Numbered from the stretch's first letter, positions 34,589-44,020 are shown. The stretch is 64,000 bases of DNA from Capnocytophaga canimorsus (GCF_002302565.1 NZ_CP022382.1:1621001-1685000), one strand, 5' to 3'. The notes: generated by a model from the sequence alone, not told the origin. Numbers and translations: made by a program.

Positions 34589-36085
34589 ATGAAATATATA
34601 AAATACACATACTTGGTTTTTGCAATCGCTTTATTTTCGGCTTGCGACGATTTTTTGAGCAAAAACCCCGACGATAGAGCCGTGTTGGATTCCTATGATA
34701 AGATAGGGGAGCTTCTCACGTATGCTTATCCTGACCAAAATCATCAAATGTTTTGTTACGCGATGAGTGATAACGCTACCGAAAAAGTAAACGGTGCAAC
34801 TAAAAATATTATTATGGCAGATGCTTATCATTGGCGTGAACATCACTTAACCTCACAAGATACTCCTGAAGCCTATTGGACAGCTTGCTATAGCGCCATA
34901 AAGCAAATCAATCACGCTTTGGAAGGGATTGATAACTTCAGAGTAAACGGGCAAATTCCTTCTGAACTTACTGCGTATTACGGAGAAGCATTGGTAGCCA
35001 GAGCTTATGCTCATTTTATGTTGGTAAGTTTATGGAGCAAATCTTATAATCCGCAAACGGCGGCTTCCAATATGGGAATTCCTTACGTGAAAGAACCTGA
35101 AAAACAGGTCCTTAAACAATACCATAGAGGAACAGTACAAGATGTTTATAAAAACATTGAGGCTGACCTAATTGAAGGAATTGCTTATATTGATGATACC
35201 AAGTATAAGAACAAAAAATTACATTGGAATAAAGATGCAGCAAACGTTTTTGCAGCAAGAGTTTATAGCGTTCTTGGAGATTTTGAAAAAGTATTAGCTT
35301 ATACCAATAAGGTACTTTCGGCAAACCCTGCACAGCAAATACGCGATTTGAACGATAAATATACCAAAATGGATGTCTTGGAAATGCTCGCCCAATGGTC
35401 AAAAACTTCCGAAAATGCAAACTTATTGGTTGTTCCTCAATATAGTAACTGGTTTTCATACACCTATGGAAGAGATATCTTCGGGATGAGCTACGATGCG
35501 TATCGTTATATCTTCCGAAACCCTTTCGTTGGAGGGCAGTGGATTTGGGATTTGTACGGACAAGACCCTAATATTTTCATTCCTAAATGGCAATTCCATA
35601 GAGAGAGAAGTGGAATAAACGCTTCAGAAGGGTATTATATGATAATGAATCCTTTAATTCAAATGGAGGAAGCCTTATTTTTGAGAATGGAAGCTAACGT
35701 GATGCTCAATAATTTTGCCGCCTTTGAACAAGATATGAATGCCTACTTGAGTAAACGTTTAAAAAATTATCAGTTTGATACCCACGCTTTTTCTTATGAA
35801 AAAATGGAATTAGAATACAGAGAATCAGAAATCTACGGACTAAATCCGTTTTATGCCATATCAAAAGAACAACGTCCGTACTTAAACTGTTTGTTCGATT
35901 TAAGAAGAAAAGAATTCTATTACACAGGAATGCGTTGGTTCGATTTAAAACGATTTAATGTAAGAGTACGTCACTTTTTTGCACGTCAGTCAAAGCCTGT
36001 ATTTTTAGAACCTGACGATAACCGAAGAGAACTACAAATACCCTCTAATGCAATATCAAACGGAATAACCCCTAATCCAAGATAA
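34589..36085 (+). CDS. SusD/RagB-family nutrient-binding lipoprotein
   Basis: A 498-residue lipoprotein (LFSAC, Cys19). The start at 34589 is chosen over an in-frame ATG at 34550 because the latter overlaps SusC and the signal peptide begins here. Typical blocks are FLSKNPDDRAVLDSYDKIGE at the N-terminus, LVARAYAHFMLVSLWS in the helical repeat core, and LFDLRRKEFYYTGMRWFDLKR near the C-terminus. It caps the SusC barrel and binds the ligand. It is 14 bp after SusC and 2 bp before the metallohydrolase gene. Confidence 0.93.
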   Translation: MKYIKYTYLVFAIALFSACDDFLSKNPDDRAVLDSYDKIGELLTYAYPDQNHQMFCYAMSDNATEKVNGATKNIIMADAYHWREHHLTSQDTPEAYWTACYSAIKQINHALEGIDNFRVNGQIPSELTAYYGEALVARAYAHFMLVSLWSKSYNPQTAASNMGIPYVKEPEKQVLKQYHRGTVQDVYKNIEADLIEGIAYIDDTKYKNKKLHWNKDAANVFAARVYSVLGDFEKVLAYTNKVLSANPAQQIRDLNDKYTKMDVLEMLAQWSKTSENANLLVVPQYSNWFSYTYGRDIFGMSYDAYRYIFRNPFVGGQWIWDLYGQDPNIFIPKWQFHRERSGINASEGYYMIMNPLIQMEEALFLRMEANVMLNNFAAFEQDMNAYLSKRLKNYQFDTHAFSYEKMELEYRESEIYGLNPFYAISKEQRPYLNCLFDLRRKEFYYTGMRWFDLKRFNVRVRHFFARQSKPVFLEPDDNRRELQIPSNAISNGITPNPR

Positions 36086-36087
36086 TA

Positions 36088-37083
36088 ATGAAAAAGAAAT
36101 ACATTTCCTTACTATTACTTGCTTTTTTATTCGTTACTTGTAACCAAAAAGATGCTGTAAGCAAAGACTCTGTAATTTATTTGGAAGACGAACACCAAAG
36201 CGATTTTGACCAATGGTTGTATGAAACCTTCACAAAACCTTATAACATTGAGGTAAAATGGAAGTGGGACGATACCGAGATTGATAATTCCTTCCACGTT
36301 ACACCTCCGCAAAAACAGAAGGCAAGGCAAATTATGGAAGCACTACACGCCATCTGGATCAAGCCTTATGAGGAAGAAGCTGGAACCGAATTTATCAAAA
36401 CTTATGTTCCTAAACTCATTTATTTGGTAGGAACTCCTCAATTTAATCAAGACGGAACGAAAACCTTAGGCCTTGCTGAGGGCGGACGAAAAATAACACT
36501 ATTCGATGTAGATAGCTTTGACAATCAAGATTTAGATAAGATGACAAAAGCATTTCATACAATGCATCACGAGTTTGCACATATCTTGCATCAAAAAATT
36601 GCTTTCTCCACCACATATAAGGATTTGACCAAGGGGCAGTACACCGGAGCTTGGTTTAATGTATCAGAGGTAAGAGCCAATGCTCGAGGGTTCATTACCC
36701 CTTATAGTATGTCCAACGAGAATGAAGATTTTGTTGAAGTGGCAGCTACTATTTTATCTACAGTGCAAAACAGTAATTCACCCATACAACGCATCGTTCC
36801 AGAAAAAGACGATACAGGAAATGTTACTGGAAATCTGGTACGTATGAATTTGACAGATTTTCAACTTAAACTATATATGTTTGGTATCTCTATTCAACAG
36901 CAAAGTAATGGAAGTCTCAGAATCGTTCAAGAGCAAACTGCGCCACAAGGGTTGAACACGATGCTTAAGAAAATTGATATGGTTTCCGATTATTATAAAG
37001 AAGTTTGGGGAATTGACCTTTTCCGACTTCAAGGAAAAATTGAACAGGCTACCAACGAATTAATTCTTCAAAATACACCTTAA
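36088..37083 (+). CDS. Substrate import-associated zinc metallohydrolase lipoprotein
   Basis: A 331-residue lipoprotein (LFVTC, Cys18) with an intact zinc motif HEFAH (residues 161-165). It belongs to the HExxH lipoproteins that occur next to SusC/SusD pairs in Bacteroidota (the TIGR04549-type family, as I recall). Upstream of the motif is LYLVG-like IYLVGTPQFN; downstream is the acidic segment NENEDFVEVAATIL that probably contributes the third zinc ligand. It probably acts at the outer surface to cut a protein or peptide before import. Two bp from SusD and 4 bp from DUF4302: one operon. Confidence 0.88.
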   Translation: MKKKYISLLLLAFLFVTCNQKDAVSKDSVIYLEDEHQSDFDQWLYETFTKPYNIEVKWKWDDTEIDNSFHVTPPQKQKARQIMEALHAIWIKPYEEEAGTEFIKTYVPKLIYLVGTPQFNQDGTKTLGLAEGGRKITLFDVDSFDNQDLDKMTKAFHTMHHEFAHILHQKIAFSTTYKDLTKGQYTGAWFNVSEVRANARGFITPYSMSNENEDFVEVAATILSTVQNSNSPIQRIVPEKDDTGNVTGNLVRMNLTDFQLKLYMFGISIQQQSNGSLRIVQEQTAPQGLNTMLKKIDMVSDYYKEVWGIDLFRLQGKIEQATNELILQNTP

Positions 37084-37087
37084 AAAG

Positions 37088-38506
37088 ATGAAAAAATATA
37101 TTTACAATATCGTTGCTTTGTTGTTTGTAGCTTTGGGCACGACTTCTTGTCAAAAAGATGATGAAACAAAGTTCAGTCAACTACCCGACCAAAGAGTACA
37201 AGCTAAAATGGCAGAATACAAACAAGTTTTAACTCAAGCTCCTTTTGGTTGGCAAATGTTTTATTCCTTAGGGTCGAATATTGAGTATTTGTCATACCAA
37301 ATAGCTACTTTTTCGGCTGATAATACGGTTACTTTGCATTCTCCTGATTTGTCAAAGCCTATAACCAGCGAATACAAACTCATAGCCAAAGATGATATTG
37401 AGTTGATGTTTAGCACATTTAATGAAAATTTAACCATTTTCAGTTATCCTAGTGAAAGAGTTCCGAAAGGCTACGGAGGAGATATTGAATTTAATTTTAA
37501 ATCGGTAAATGCTCGAAAAAATGAAGTTGTTTTAGAAGGAAAAAAATATAAAGGTAAACTCATTTTACGAAAAGCCAAAGAGGAGTACAAAGACTTCGAT
37601 AGGCTTAAAGATTTTGTAAAATATCTGGCGGAGCAACGTGGCGGAGTTCGTTATATGAATTTGGCGGTGACTCACGGTCTTGAAGGGGCTTCGGAAGAAA
37701 AACCCGTTTCCATAGGATTAGACTTAAGTTCCATAGCCAAGGCTGCTGATTATGCTTACAATTATAAAAATATTTTCCGTAACGGACGTAAAATGCTTTA
37801 TTTCAGCCATACAGGTATGGGTCTGAGTTCGCCTATCGAAATAGATGGACATCAAATACAGTATTTTGTTTATAACAGAGAGAAACAACGTTACGAGATT
37901 GATCGTTCTGACTTAAAGGGATATATTTATACCTCTAATTTGCCAGTGTATTATGTGCCTGGTGTTGTTAATGAATTCTTAGATGATTACAGCCTTTGGT
38001 TTAAAGCAAGTTTTGGGCAGCCTAATACCAAATACGCTCAAATGAGAAGGCAATTGCCTGTTATCAAAGGAATGGTTTTTGTTACCGACTACAACCGAAG
38101 AATACCGCTTTTTGATGAAAAAGGAAACCCTATTTATGATAGTGCATTCAACCACGATTATGAAAAAGGAGAGAAATTAGGAAATGGTTTGCTCTTTTCT
38201 TTTGAGGAAGGCAATCAATTCTATTTCTATTTCGTTCCTTTGGAAATTGAAAAATTGCAAGAAGATCGTCTTCGTTTCAAACGTAAACCCAAATCCGAAG
38301 AATTGTGTTTGCCTAAAGAAGGAGAAGATGCTGTTGCTATAGCCAATGAAATTAAGGATAATCCTGCTTTTAATGATTTAATTGATTATCTATGTAATCC
38401 AACGGGGTGGTACATTAAACGAACTGTTGAGTCTGGGCAAATTGACTGGGATTTTGTATCCATTGCCAATCCTACAGAGGATTATTTCTATACCCGAATT
38501 AAATAA
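37088..38506 (+). CDS. DUF4302 lipoprotein
   Basis: A 472-residue lipoprotein (ALGTTSC, Cys21) matching the DUF4302 family by its opening KFSQLPDQRVQAKMAEYKQ followed by APFGWQMFYSLGS. The family regularly follows a SusCD pair with an HExxH lipoprotein. No catalytic motif was recognised. It is probably a surface-exposed accessory binding protein of the import system. Spacing is 4 bp from the metallohydrolase gene and 11 bp to the next gene. Function unknown. Confidence 0.83.
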   Translation: MKKYIYNIVALLFVALGTTSCQKDDETKFSQLPDQRVQAKMAEYKQVLTQAPFGWQMFYSLGSNIEYLSYQIATFSADNTVTLHSPDLSKPITSEYKLIAKDDIELMFSTFNENLTIFSYPSERVPKGYGGDIEFNFKSVNARKNEVVLEGKKYKGKLILRKAKEEYKDFDRLKDFVKYLAEQRGGVRYMNLAVTHGLEGASEEKPVSIGLDLSSIAKAADYAYNYKNIFRNGRKMLYFSHTGMGLSSPIEIDGHQIQYFVYNREKQRYEIDRSDLKGYIYTSNLPVYYVPGVVNEFLDDYSLWFKASFGQPNTKYAQMRRQLPVIKGMVFVTDYNRRIPLFDEKGNPIYDSAFNHDYEKGEKLGNGLLFSFEEGNQFYFYFVPLEIEKLQEDRLRFKRKPKSEELCLPKEGEDAVAIANEIKDNPAFNDLIDYLCNPTGWYIKRTVESGQIDWDFVSIANPTEDYFYTRIK

Positions 38507-38517
38507 AAAAACATCTA

Positions 38518-40215
38518 ATGAAAAAAATACAATACCTAATAACAAGTATTTTGTGTCTGTCGGTTTTGCTATCGTGCGAAAAGCAAGATGGAGAAAGTAA
38601 GCTAGTTGCAGATACTATCAGCAAAGCAGAGCTTACCTCTCCTCAAAAGGAAGCAAAAGCCATATCGCGTATTCCTACTTTCCGTTGGAATAAAGTACAG
38701 GCAACTCGTCCTGAGATTTTCTATCAAGTTTGGGTTTCTTCCGATGAGCATTTTACTTCAGAAAAAACTTTCAAAGCCATTGATATTGAGGATACTTTTT
38801 ATACTTTTGAAAGCAAACAACTCCAGCCTTTGTCTAAATATTTTTGGAAAGTAATTGCTTCTGACGACAAAAATAATTTGTCCGAATCCGAAATATTTTC
38901 TTTTACAACAATTGATGTTGATTTAAGAGTGAATTTGTTAGAACCTAAGGATAAAACGGCACTCACTACAAATCAAACCACAATAAAATGGAAAGCCCTT
39001 AGAAATGAAGTTTACAACGAAGATTTGACTTTTTCGGTTTATTTAAGAAATGGTTCAGCTTCTTTTTCAACTCCTTTCAAAAAGGGAATTAAAGAAGAAG
39101 AAATCACATTGAATGACTTAAAGGGAAATGCTACATATTATTGGGCAATTGCAGCTGTAAACGCTAAAGGCACAGAAGTGTTACGTAGTGATGTTTTCAC
39201 CTTTACCACTCCCAATACTTTGCCAACTCCAGCCCGATTGAGCAATCGTGTAGAAGAATTACTTGCCGATGATAAAAATAGCGTAGCTTTAAAATTCAAA
39301 TGGGAAAAATCTACCGATGAAGACCGAATTTTTGAAAACGGAAAGCTCCGCCCCGAGGTGCTTACTTATGAGTTTTATTTAAGTGAAGATGAAAACTTCA
39401 CCCAAGATGAAATTAAAATGACCTCGGAAAGTGAACTTTCATATACTGTCATAGGGCTTGATTTCTCCAAAACATACTGGGCTAAGGTGGTTACCAAAGA
39501 CGAAAACGGAGGCGTTGTTAGTAGTAATATCGTTTCAAAAACTACCCAACAAGCTCCTATAAAAGATGAACTTACCATTGTTGAAGGCACTTGGACTGAT
39601 TCAAGAGACGGAAAAACCTACAAAACAGTAACCATCAACGGAGTTACTTGGTTGGCTGAAAATTACGCATACATTCCTGAAAATCAGGTTGAATTTTGTT
39701 CAGTTTACGGAGTTCAGGGCGAAGGTAAAACAGCCAATGAGCTAAAAACAACTGAAAATTACAACAAATATGGTGTTTTATATGCTATGGAGATGTTACC
39801 CACCATTGCCCCACAAGGTTGGCGTGTTGCCACCGATGAGGATTGGAAAACCATAGAATTGCTCAGCGGAATGGCACAAACTGAAATCAATACAACCGGA
39901 TACAGAAATCGTGGAGAAATGATGCACAAATTTATCAGTTTAACTCAAAGATTTTCTTCCCCAGCTATAAAACCTACCAATGAAATGAAAACCGGATTCA
40001 CATACGGTGGATATTTTGGAAAATCGTCAAGAGAAACTTCATTTAGTTTTAAAGGGGCTAATGAATATGTTTATGTTTGGACGGGAACAAAACAAACCGA
40101 TTTGCTCAACAAAGAAGTGTATTGGTATCGTGCCTTTTCTTACAGAAGAAAAGCCATTGAACGAGACCAAAAAGGGGATAAATTCAGAATGTATGTAAGA
40201 TTGATTAAAGAGTAG
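38518..40215 (+). CDS. Lipoprotein with fibronectin-type III-like repeats and a C-terminal FISUMP domain
   Basis: A 565-residue lipoprotein (LLSC, Cys20). Residues about 35-350 contain three Ig/fibronectin-like units with the signatures FYQVWVSSDEHF, TYYWAIAAVNAKG and YEFYLSEDENF. The C-terminus (about 365-565) is the Fibrobacter succinogenes major paralogous domain: DGKTYKTVTINGVTWLAENY, GVLYAMEMLPTIAPQGWRVA. This last gene of the operon likely forms a surface accessory or ligand-binding module. The operon ends at a hairpin at 40301-40330. Confidence 0.85.
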   Translation: MKKIQYLITSILCLSVLLSCEKQDGESKLVADTISKAELTSPQKEAKAISRIPTFRWNKVQATRPEIFYQVWVSSDEHFTSEKTFKAIDIEDTFYTFESKQLQPLSKYFWKVIASDDKNNLSESEIFSFTTIDVDLRVNLLEPKDKTALTTNQTTIKWKALRNEVYNEDLTFSVYLRNGSASFSTPFKKGIKEEEITLNDLKGNATYYWAIAAVNAKGTEVLRSDVFTFTTPNTLPTPARLSNRVEELLADDKNSVALKFKWEKSTDEDRIFENGKLRPEVLTYEFYLSEDENFTQDEIKMTSESELSYTVIGLDFSKTYWAKVVTKDENGGVVSSNIVSKTTQQAPIKDELTIVEGTWTDSRDGKTYKTVTINGVTWLAENYAYIPENQVEFCSVYGVQGEGKTANELKTTENYNKYGVLYAMEMLPTIAPQGWRVATDEDWKTIELLSGMAQTEINTTGYRNRGEMMHKFISLTQRFSSPAIKPTNEMKTGFTYGGYFGKSSRETSFSFKGANEYVYVWTGTKQTDLLNKEVYWYRAFSYRRKAIERDQKGDKFRMYVRLIKE

Positions 40216-40300
40216 TTTTTCAAAATATACTTTCTGTAAAAACAGACATATAAGCTAAAAATCGTATAGGTAACACTTAACGATTTTGAAAACATGTAGA

Positions 40301-40330
40301 AGTTGGGATATGATTATCCCAACTTTTTAG
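40301..40330 (+). terminator. Terminator of the SusCD/metallohydrolase operon
   Basis: Stem AGTTGGGATA / TATCCCAACT (40315-40324), 4-nt loop, then TTTTTAG. Confidence 0.82.
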
Positions 40331-40413
40331 TTTATTAAAGACAGATACGATAATTTTTCGTACATTTGACTTGCTAATACATAATCATTTACGAATATCG
40401 TTGTCTTTTTTCA

Positions 40414-40421
40414 TATCTTTG
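40414..40421 (+). promoter_or_regulatory. Promoter -7 element TATCTTTG
   Basis: TAnnTTTG motif 25 bp upstream of the U32 gene. A second match, TACATTTG, occurs at 40361-40368. Confidence 0.6.
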
Positions 40422-40446
40422 CACCCGCTAACTTTCAATCACATTT

Positions 40447-41703
40447 ATGACAAATTCAGGAAAAATAGAGCTGATGGCTCCCGCAGGAAACTTCGAATCG
40501 TTACAAGCAGCTATTGACAATGGTGCTGATTCGGTATATTTTGGAGTTGACCAGCTGAATATGAGGGCAAGAGCAAGTATCAATTTCACCATTGACGATT
40601 TGGACGAAATCGCAAAACGTTGCCACCCAAAAGGTATCCGTACCTATCTTACCTTAAATACAATCATATACGACCACGATTTATCCATCATAAAAACCTT
40701 GCTCGACGCTGCAAAGAAGGCAAACTTAACCGCAGTTATTGCTATGGATCAAGCAGTTATTGCCTATGCTCGTCAAATTGGTATGGAAGTGCATATTTCC
40801 ACCCAAATCAATATTACAAACATCGAAACGGTGCGTTTTTATGCAATGTTTGCCGATACAATGGTAATGAGTCGTGAATTGAGCCTTAGGCAGGTAAAGA
40901 AAATCGCTGAGCAAATCCAAAGGGAGCAGATTAAAGGTCCGTCAGGGAATTTGGTCGAGATAGAAATCTTCGGTCACGGAGCGTTGTGTATGGCAGTTTC
41001 AGGAAAATGCTATCTGAGTTTGCATTCGCATAATTCGTCGGCAAATCGAGGGGCGTGTAAGCAAAATTGCCGAAAAAAATACACCGTAATCGACCAAGAA
41101 AGCGGTTTTGAAATCGAAATCGATAATGAATATATGATGTCGCCCAAAGATTTGTGTACGATTGACTTTCTCGACCAAGTGATTGACGCAGGAGCCAAAG
41201 TACTCAAAATTGAAGGACGCGGAAGAGCTCCCGAATACGTGGCGACTGTCATAAAAACCTATCGTGAAGCCATTGATGCGTATTACGAGGGGACATATTC
41301 AAAAGAAAAGGTTGAAAAATGGATGGAAGCCCTTTCAACTGTTTACAACAGAGGATTTTGGAGTGGATATTATTTGGGACAGAAATTGGGAGAATGGAGC
41401 GAGAATCCGGGGTCGAACGCTACACAGAAAAAGGTGTACGTGGGGCAAGGAAAGCACTATTTTCCAAAATCGGGGATTGCGGAATTTCTCATCGAAGCCT
41501 ACGATATTAAAGTGGGCGACAAACTCCTCATTACAGGACCTACCACAGGCGTACAGGAGTTCGTTTTGGAAAATATGATGGTAAATGACGCTCCTGCACA
41601 AACAGCAACGAAAGGCGATTCTTGCACCATTAAAACCGATTTCAGAATTCGTCTGTCAGATAAATTATATAAGATTGTAGCTACGGAGTTTGCAAAATCA
41701 TAA
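40447..41703 (+). CDS. U32-family protein, probable iron-sulfur RNA-hydroxylation or quinone-biosynthesis type
   Basis: A 418-residue cytoplasmic protein formerly annotated as peptidase U32. The N-terminus IELMAPAGNFESLQAAIDNGADSVYFG, GHGALCMAVSGKC and NRGACKQNCRKKY carry the conserved cysteines. Characterised E. coli relatives (TrhP, RlhA, UbiU/UbiV) are not peptidases: they act in tRNA or 23S rRNA hydroxylation or O2-independent ubiquinone synthesis, and several bind a 4Fe-4S cluster through these cysteines. The closest match by length is the TrhP type, but I cannot assign one. A ferredoxin gene follows 210 bp downstream. Confidence 0.82.
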   Translation: MTNSGKIELMAPAGNFESLQAAIDNGADSVYFGVDQLNMRARASINFTIDDLDEIAKRCHPKGIRTYLTLNTIIYDHDLSIIKTLLDAAKKANLTAVIAMDQAVIAYARQIGMEVHISTQINITNIETVRFYAMFADTMVMSRELSLRQVKKIAEQIQREQIKGPSGNLVEIEIFGHGALCMAVSGKCYLSLHSHNSSANRGACKQNCRKKYTVIDQESGFEIEIDNEYMMSPKDLCTIDFLDQVIDAGAKVLKIEGRGRAPEYVATVIKTYREAIDAYYEGTYSKEKVEKWMEALSTVYNRGFWSGYYLGQKLGEWSENPGSNATQKKVYVGQGKHYFPKSGIAEFLIEAYDIKVGDKLLITGPTTGVQEFVLENMMVNDAPAQTATKGDSCTIKTDFRIRLSDKLYKIVATEFAKS

Positions 41704-41719
41704 CCGAATAGATAATAAA

Positions 41720-41885
41720 CATCAAAAACACCCTTCGGAGCGTTTAAATGAGCTAATGCACCACTAAAAAACATTCCGAAGCATTTTAATAAGTCGATGC
41801 GGACTAAAATAAACAAATGTACAACTAAAAAGCCCTCCGAAGTATTAAAATAACAACGGGAGACACTAAAACATAAAAAGAATTT
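41720..41885 (+). repeat. Degenerate ~40-bp intergenic repeats with CTAAAA and CCGAAG cores
   Basis: Between the U32 and ferredoxin genes, four CTAAAA blocks recur (about 41763, 41803, 41823, 41863). Two of them, and an ATCAAAAAC variant at about 41721, are followed by a CTTCGGAG- or TCCGAAG-like word and an A/T tract. The spacing is irregular, 39 to 42 bp for most. No coding sequence is seen here. Confidence 0.4.
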
Positions 41886-41913
41886 ATAAAATAAAGAAAC
41901 AAAAGATGAAGAA

Positions 41914-42144
41914 ATGGTAGTAGTAACCTTACAGCGTGATAAATGCATTGGGTGTAATTATTGTGTGGAAGTAGCTCCGGAGCAGTTCCAAATGTCGAAG
42001 AAAGACGGAAAAAGTGTTTTGCTTCGCTCTACAGAGAAGAAGGGTTTTTTCACACTCAAATCGCACGATGATAACATTTTAGAGCCTTGTGAAGCCGCCC
42101 AAAAAGCGTGTCCCGTTAAAATTATTTCAACCAAGAAGATATAA
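41914..42144 (+). CDS. 4Fe-4S ferredoxin
   Basis: A 76-residue electron-transfer protein. CIGCNYC supplies the first three cysteines (Cys11, Cys14, Cys17) and CEAAQKACPVK the fourth, with the proline that follows the last cysteine in single 4Fe-4S ferredoxins. Sequences such as VEVAPEQFQMSKKDGK fit the flavobacterial family. A strong palindromic terminator follows immediately. Its position after the U32 gene suggests it could be the electron donor for that enzyme; this is an inference. Confidence 0.9.
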   Translation: MVVVTLQRDKCIGCNYCVEVAPEQFQMSKKDGKSVLLRSTEKKGFFTLKSHDDNILEPCEAAQKACPVKIISTKKI

Positions 42145-42188
42145 AAAACGGAACGTTGATAAAAAATTATCAACGTTCCGTTTTTTTT
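42143..42188. terminator. Strong bidirectional terminator
   Basis: A perfect 19-bp stem (42144-42162 with 42167-42185) and 4-nt loop between the convergent ferredoxin and vWA genes. Confidence 0.93.
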
Positions 42189-42202
42189 AAAAGATAATCA
42201 AA

Positions 42203-43993
42203 TTATTCGTTTTTTAATAGCTTTGCACTCTCCACCAATCGGATAAATTCTTTTCGATAGCCTTCTTTGTCATCTGCCAATGCGTTTTGGGCAAGGTTGA
42301 TGACTTGTTCGTAAGAAGAATTGGCTTTAAATTCAGAATTACGTAGTAACATACCAAACTCTGCAACGGCGGCAGCAAATCGGAAATTGTCAGAGGTTTT
42401 TAAAAGTTCTTTTAACTGAAAATCAATAGGCTGTGAAACTTCAATGCTTTTATTGGTTTTGGAATCCGGATTTTTATATCGAATTTTCAAGAAAGCAATT
42501 TCATTTCCTTTTTTTCCTTTTTCGTTGAGTTCTTGTTTTTGATAGCGTAGGGTATTTTCATTTTTGCCTTTGGTAGGAACAATTTCGTAGAAAACAGTTA
42601 CGGTATGCCCTGAACCTACTTCACCAGCATCTTTTTGGTCATCTTCAAAATCTTCCGTGTTTAACATTCGGTTTTCGTAGCCTACCAATCGGTACTCTTT
42701 AACGTGTTTGGGATTAAATTCCAATTGAAATTTCACATCTTTAGCCACTGTGTAAAATGTTCCACCAAACTCGTTTACCAACACTTTTTTAGCTTCAATA
42801 ATATTGTCAATATAAGCATAGTTTCCGTTGCCTTTATTGGCGATAGTTTCGGTCATATCATCACGATAATTTCCCATTCCGAATCCTAAAACACTGATAT
42901 ATATACCGCTTTTTCGTTCCTCTTCCACCAATCGTTGCAAATCGCCATAGTTATTTATACCGACGTTAAAATCGCCATCGGTAGCCAAAATGATGCGATT
43001 GTTTCCGCTTGGAATAAAGTTCTCACGGGCTACTTTGTAGGCTAATTTCAAGCCTTCTCCACCTGCGGTGCTTCCACCTGCATTTAAATTGTCTAAAGCA
43101 GCTTCGATTTTTGCTTTTTCTTTTGCTGAGGTGGAAGGCAAGACCAATCCAGACCTACCTGCATAAACCACAATCGCCACTTTATCAGTAGATTTTAATG
43201 AGTTAAGAAGCAATTTGAAAGACGATTTCAGTAGTGGTAATTTGTTAGGATAATCCATTGACCCCGAAACATCTATCAAGAAAACGATGTTGGAAGGAGG
43301 TGTTTTTTCCAAATTGATTTTTTCAGCTTGTACTCCAATTTGAAGTAAGTAATTTTTTGAATTCCAAGGAGCTTCACTTAGTTCGGTAGTAACTTTAAAA
43401 GGAGTTTTGCTATTTGCATCGGGTTGTGGATAGTCATAGTCAAAGTAGTTAATCATTTCCTCAATGCGAACTGCATCTCTGTCGGGCAAACTACCATTAT
43501 TGATCATACGCCGAATGTTGCTGTACGAGGCTCTGTCCACATCTGCTGAAAACGTAGAAACAGGGTCGGTAGTTGTCTTCTTGAACTTGTTTTCCTGAAT
43601 GTTTTTGTAGGTTTCTCTCTCTTGATAAGACGCTATTCCTCGTATGGTTGCTCCTGCTTTATACGATTTATTTGGATTGCCATACCCAACTATAACTACA
43701 TCTTGAAGTATTTGTTGGTCTTCTTTTAAAACTACATTGAGTGTTTTTTGTTTTTTGATGGTGATTTCTTGGCTTTCAAAACCAATATAGCTAAAAATCA
43801 GTACATCATTAGGCTTTACACGGATAAGATACTTTCCCTCGAAATCCGTTTGTGTGCCCTTAGTTGTTCCTTTAACTATCACAAAAGCACCTACCAAAGG
43901 AGTTTTTGATTCATCGGTTACGATACCGCTCAATTCGTATTCTTGCCCATAGGCAACTACTAAAGTCAGAAAAAATAATAGAATTGTCCTCAT
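42203..43993 (-). CDS. Secreted von Willebrand A domain protein with carboxypeptidase-regulatory-like N-terminus
   Basis: A 596-residue protein with a signal peptide (about 1-16). A carboxypeptidase-regulatory-like domain (about 18-95: GIVTDESKTPLVGAFVIVKG, DVLIFSYIGF) is followed by VVIVGYG, the kind of TonB-box-like end seen in SusC proteins. A YfbK-type N-terminal region (about 135-215) and a vWA domain follow with the metal-site DVSGS (Asp241-Ser245) and TDGDFNVGI. The C-terminal domain (about 460-595) resembles DUF3520. Function unknown; it probably acts in protein-protein contact at the envelope. Promoter TATTTTTG lies 20 bp upstream. Confidence 0.86.
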   Translation of the reverse strand: MRTILLFFLTLVVAYGQEYELSGIVTDESKTPLVGAFVIVKGTTKGTQTDFEGKYLIRVKPNDVLIFSYIGFESQEITIKKQKTLNVVLKEDQQILQDVVIVGYGNPNKSYKAGATIRGIASYQERETYKNIQENKFKKTTTDPVSTFSADVDRASYSNIRRMINNGSLPDRDAVRIEEMINYFDYDYPQPDANSKTPFKVTTELSEAPWNSKNYLLQIGVQAEKINLEKTPPSNIVFLIDVSGSMDYPNKLPLLKSSFKLLLNSLKSTDKVAIVVYAGRSGLVLPSTSAKEKAKIEAALDNLNAGGSTAGGEGLKLAYKVARENFIPSGNNRIILATDGDFNVGINNYGDLQRLVEEERKSGIYISVLGFGMGNYRDDMTETIANKGNGNYAYIDNIIEAKKVLVNEFGGTFYTVAKDVKFQLEFNPKHVKEYRLVGYENRMLNTEDFEDDQKDAGEVGSGHTVTVFYEIVPTKGKNENTLRYQKQELNEKGKKGNEIAFLKIRYKNPDSKTNKSIEVSQPIDFQLKELLKTSDNFRFAAAVAEFGMLLRNSEFKANSSYEQVINLAQNALADDKEGYRKEFIRLVESAKLLKNE

Positions 43994-44012
43994 AATTAAA
44001 ATGATTTTTCTA

Positions 44013-44020
44013 CAAAAATA
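44013..44020 (-). promoter_or_regulatory. Promoter -7 element TATTTTTG
   Basis: Minus-strand TAnnTTTG motif 20 bp upstream of the vWA gene. Confidence 0.55.
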
